Part shown: piece after piece, positions 60,964 to 64,000 of the stretch | Numbering within the stretch: position 1 is the stretch's first letter | How the letters are laid out: each line of letters opens with the position of its first letter | Source of the DNA: Ricordea florida | Taxonomy: Eukaryota > Cnidaria > Anthozoa > Corallimorpharia > Ricordeidae | Direction of reading: 5' to 3' | DNA: 64,000 nt | Assembly (NCBI GenBank): GCA_949710005.1 | Contig: OX453272.1 | Span: forward strand, 14,079,588 to 14,143,587 | The notes under the pieces: generated by a model | The model's input: only the letters and a program-made list of their open reading frames with translations | Database searches by the model: none | What the model was told of the DNA's origin: nothing | Translations under genes and position numbers: made by a program

Positions 60964-62711
60964 GGAAATCTGACCTAGTCATATACCGAAAATCCCAAAT
61001 GTTGCTATCAAATATGGTATTAGATTTTAGTATGGCATTATTGAGAGGAATGCCGCACAATAACGTACAGTTTTAAGACTTTTATGAGACCTATCATTAA
61101 GATATAATCCCACTAGTTAGCTAGGCGGTACTCAGTTTTGCAAATCGACAAATATGGATTGTGCAATCAATTTTTAACTCGATGACGAAGTACCTACCTT
61201 TCAAAATTCAAAGTGACTAAACGTCCGGCAGTCCAATATTTTCTTTAGTTTCTCTGTGAAATCGAACCAGTCTTTATTTGAAAATGCTCTATCTTTGTTT
61301 AGAATCCTCAAGCGCTTCCAGACAGCGCCCCAAAAACGACCTTTGTCTTCTCCGCAACGCTGTACACAGTGTACGAGAGCAGTTTGCTTTCTAGATTTTT
61401 CCACAGGATCACAAACGGAGTACCCCGCTGCAATGGATTTACTTCAAAAGAAATGAATCGTAACTTTAATTAACAAAAAATTTAAACAATTTAGACAATA
61501 GGCAAGCCACTCCCGCTGTTTCAGGCATTCCAAAACAAAAGTTACTCATATACATTTGAGTCTTAATAAATCAAAGTCTTCTTCGAGCTACCTCATGGTG
61601 TATGGTAATTATTCCATTAAGTGCTGTCCTTTCCCGAGACCATAAAGCGTTCATTCCGAATAGTTCGTTTTGTGCACTCTTGCTACGACTGATCGATTAC
61701 TCGTCATCCAAATTGGAGACATCGTCACTTTTAAGACTTTAAGACCCATCTATTTCCCCTCGAGCATTCTTGAACACATTTCCTGTTCGTTCACGAGATC
61801 TTCAAAAGTGTATTTTGATCAAAGATGGAGCGAAAGGAACGAAAACCCGTCTTGACAATCCTTGCGTCGGGCTGGACACAACAGACGCCATGTTGTAAAC
61901 ATGTGCTGCCGCTTTGTCTCACCCCATCCCCCCACATATGTGAACATAAGACAATTGCACAACTTTGTGGACAAAACCAAACCTAGTAGGGGAGACAGGG
62001 GAGAACCTGTTTAACTCACATTTAATGCGAATTTAATGCATAAATTAATTGTCTAACGGGAATGGAGTGACAAATCCAACCATCACTATACCTCATGGTA
62101 TGACGTACATACCATGAGGTAAAAATGAACAAGAGGCTCTAGAAGCCTACACTGGGCTGCCTGTGTGAAGCCTTAATACGCAAATGGTTCAATTATTTGA
62201 AACTGGTTTATCAAACCATTCAAATTTATGTCAGTTGCATTTAGTCGAAGTGAACAAGGATCTCACTATAATGAGTTCAAGTTTATCGGTTGACCGAGTC
62301 AAATGCAAGCCTGTTTAAACGGCGTAAATATCTCTGAACTAGACGCTCTCGGGTGCGTTCACTTGGGCTACACTTTATAACAAGTCGTCGAACAAACTTG
62401 AATGTCAGTGGGCGCCTGAGATTAGTACCGTGACGGCCACCCACTGTATATCGCACTGCAGTTTTTGTTGACATCTTGTTTTAGCTGAGTGACTTTATCA
62501 CAAAGATTTCTAATTAGGCCCATTTCAGACCCCGCTCCACTCATGTGTCAAACCTTCTGATGAATTAAGTCCGGCAAAAGGGCCTACCCCACGTTTTGTC
62601 CATACCCGCGTCTGAATCAGTTCGGTACTGCAGTTTTATTTCGGTGCGGAAACGTTGTTAAGTTCGGCAAGGTCTGCTGCATTATTCGACACTGGAGCCA
62701 AAACTGATTCT

Positions 62712-62747
<36 letters not shown>

Positions 62748-62908
62748 TTAAATGTATAATGCCTTCTCCATATATAAAATACATATTTGGTCGGCAGGTT
62801 TGGTCGGTAAATATTAGGTTGAAATGGGTTCGGCACATGAGTGAAGTGGCGTCTCAACTGGGCCTAATGTTCTACAGAAAATTCAGTGATAATTGGGTTT
62901 AGTATATA
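60964..62908. other. Unassigned DNA
   Basis: No gene supported. The 67-codon minus-strand frame at 61201-61404 has no recognisable domain. A 14-bp perfect inverted repeat is at 62089-62121. Confidence 0.5.
62089..62121. repeat. Perfect 14-bp inverted repeat
   Basis: Arms TACCTCATGGTATG and CATACCATGAGGTA separated by 5 bp. Could be a hairpin or a dimeric protein-binding site. Confidence 0.6.
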
Positions 62909-63400
62909 CTAAAACAGTGGATAGCGTTGAAGGTGCGCTCTGATTGGCTAGTCAAACTCCGAATATCCTGTGCTATTTACCTCCGAGCAACTTGCGAATT
63001 TTTCGCTCCGCCGCGCGAATATGGCGGCCCGGTTTGTATCTGTTTGTATCCATGACAAGCGAAGAAATCATCCAAATTGACAACGAAGCAGTCCCTGAAA
63101 ACTCCAACAAAGCGACTAAATTTGGCTTGGCCGTGTTCAGAGGTAATGGCTTATGTTTTTAACCCGGAGTTTAGCGATAAAAAGCAACGAGAAAGGTTTT
63201 GTTTACAAATGCAAATTAATCTTGCATAACCAAATTTGATGTCGCTTGTTGCCTTCAGAACCAAAGTTGAATTATATTTTTTACTGAATGGTTTCAAATA
63301 CAGAAAGGGTTTGCAACTCCATTTGATGAAATGTCGCCACTATAACTAAACAATTTTTTTTCTCTCGGCGAGAAAACGAGACGTACGGCAGTAATTACAA
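62909..63400 (+). pseudogene. 5' exons of a DUF3504/Crypton-like gene (copy B, broken)
   Basis: Paralog of copy A, beginning with the shared AAAACAGTGGATAGCGTTGAAG. Exon 1 reads SEEIIQIDNEAVPENSNKAT then KFGLAVFR with donor GTAATGG at about 63144. The exon 2 match (ATGGTTTCAAATACAG near 63288) is preceded by TTTTTTACTG instead of TTTTTTGCAG, so the splice acceptor is lost, and a TAA interrupts exon 2 at 63341. An upstream GCCGCGCGAATATGGCGGCC resembles an animal promoter/start region. Confidence 0.6.
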
Positions 63401-64000
63401 CTAGACGCACTACTGTGCGTTCACTCGGGCTACATTATCATTACAGCATCTAGTTATATACATATAGTTTAGAAAATGTCGACTGTCCGCCACTGTCACA
63501 TTAGGATTAACTATTATATAATCTGAAAAAAGTTGCAGTACTCAGCAGTTTCACAGCATGAAAATCCAGATTTACGGAGACTTAAAGGTTACGTAAATCT
63601 GCGTAAAGTTACGCTACAAGCTTTACGTCAACTTTACGTACTACGTAAGGGTATGTAAAGATAGCTTTACGCGAAAGTGGCGTAAAGCCAGTGTAAACCT
63701 GGTGTAAACCTTGTGTATAGTTTCTTAGTCAACTTTAAGTTTATTAACGCATGGCCGGGTACTTAAAGTTGTTTCTTCAGCCCAAATCAAGCATAAATTA
63801 GAAATTGATGCAGGAATTTTAGCATATTATTGTAAGGGCACAATGAGTGATACATCCCCAAAACAGTCTAAAACTATTTTGAGAGTAAAAAGTTTGCAAC
63901 AATTTGCATTTTGAAAAATATCCATCATGATCATACCTGGGATATTAATATTTCTAAACAGAAACGAATTTATTTATTATTCAGATTCTGTTTTGTCGCC
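63401..64000. other. Non-coding, GTAAAG-rich segment
   Basis: No gene. From about 63575 to 63715 the hexamer TTTACG/CGTAAA-type motif recurs many times in both orientations (TTACGTAAATC, CTTTACGTC, AACTTTACGTAC, GCTTTACGC, GCGTAAAGCC). Confidence 0.5.

Overview
The window is nuclear DNA of an animal, most likely a cnidarian (anthozoan coral or sea anemone is my best guess). It is AT-rich, has intron-like splice signals and no operons outside one viral-type element. It is packed with metazoan transposon remnants: LINEs with a PHD finger and a DIYLNPGPN motif, a Tx1-like LINE, a hAT TTF zinc finger, a DUF3504/Crypton-like recombinase, and a large Polinton/Maverick. The organism call is inference from this repertoire; no marker gene settles it.

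Layout. (1) 1-4.98 kb: unassigned DNA, a broken chimeric ORF (a Polinton-type DNA polymerase B fragment joined to a DDE-transposase-like protein), and a small acidic ORF on the minus strand. (2) 4.99-34.9 kb: a tandem array of eight direct units in two sizes, about 2,693 bp (S) and 5,487 bp (L), in the order S S S S L S L L. Each unit holds an unrecognised ORF of about 320-350 codons, a 5'-truncated, frameshifted sulfotransferase fragment and a Tx1-like LINE tail. L units add a 2,798-bp insert with GAA-loop hairpins at its left edge. Interior units are nearly identical; only the outer flanks of the first and last units have diverged. (3) 34.9-40.9 kb: nested repeats, namely a PHD-bearing LINE fragment, a hAT fragment, and a second diverged copy of the L-insert family split by a 1.7-kb 5'-truncated LINE.

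(4) 40,875-56,563: a nearly complete Polinton/Maverick (adintovirus-like). It has terminal inverted repeats of 502 and 365 bp, a GCTAG(A) target duplication, and a paralogous unoccupied target at about 35.32 kb in the same window. It carries a DDX35E integrase, a packaging ATPase, a double-jelly-roll major capsid candidate, a protein-primed type DNA polymerase B with catalytic motifs present but the reading frame broken twice, a SAP plus zinc-ribbon-repeat protein, and a block of small membrane or structural proteins on the minus strand. No adenain-like protease was found. The outermost genes on both ends start inside the TIRs, so they share leader and start codon. Most minus-strand structural genes have an ATTTAAAGAT-like box 22-36 nt before the ATG.

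(5) 56.6-64 kb: host DNA with a 57-bp coding repeat, microsatellites, a foldback element, a LINE fragment, and two copies of a Crypton/DUF3504-like 5' gene region, one with a lost splice acceptor.

The most unusual signal is a set of about a dozen GC-rich double-hairpin palindromes (triloops GAA/TTC, GGA/TCC, GTA/TAC joined by a short GGCC or GTC-like linker). They sit inside the AT-rich Polinton genes without closing the reading frames, always in tails or apparent loops, never in the capsid gene. Similar hairpins occur in the host L-insert family and beside the element.
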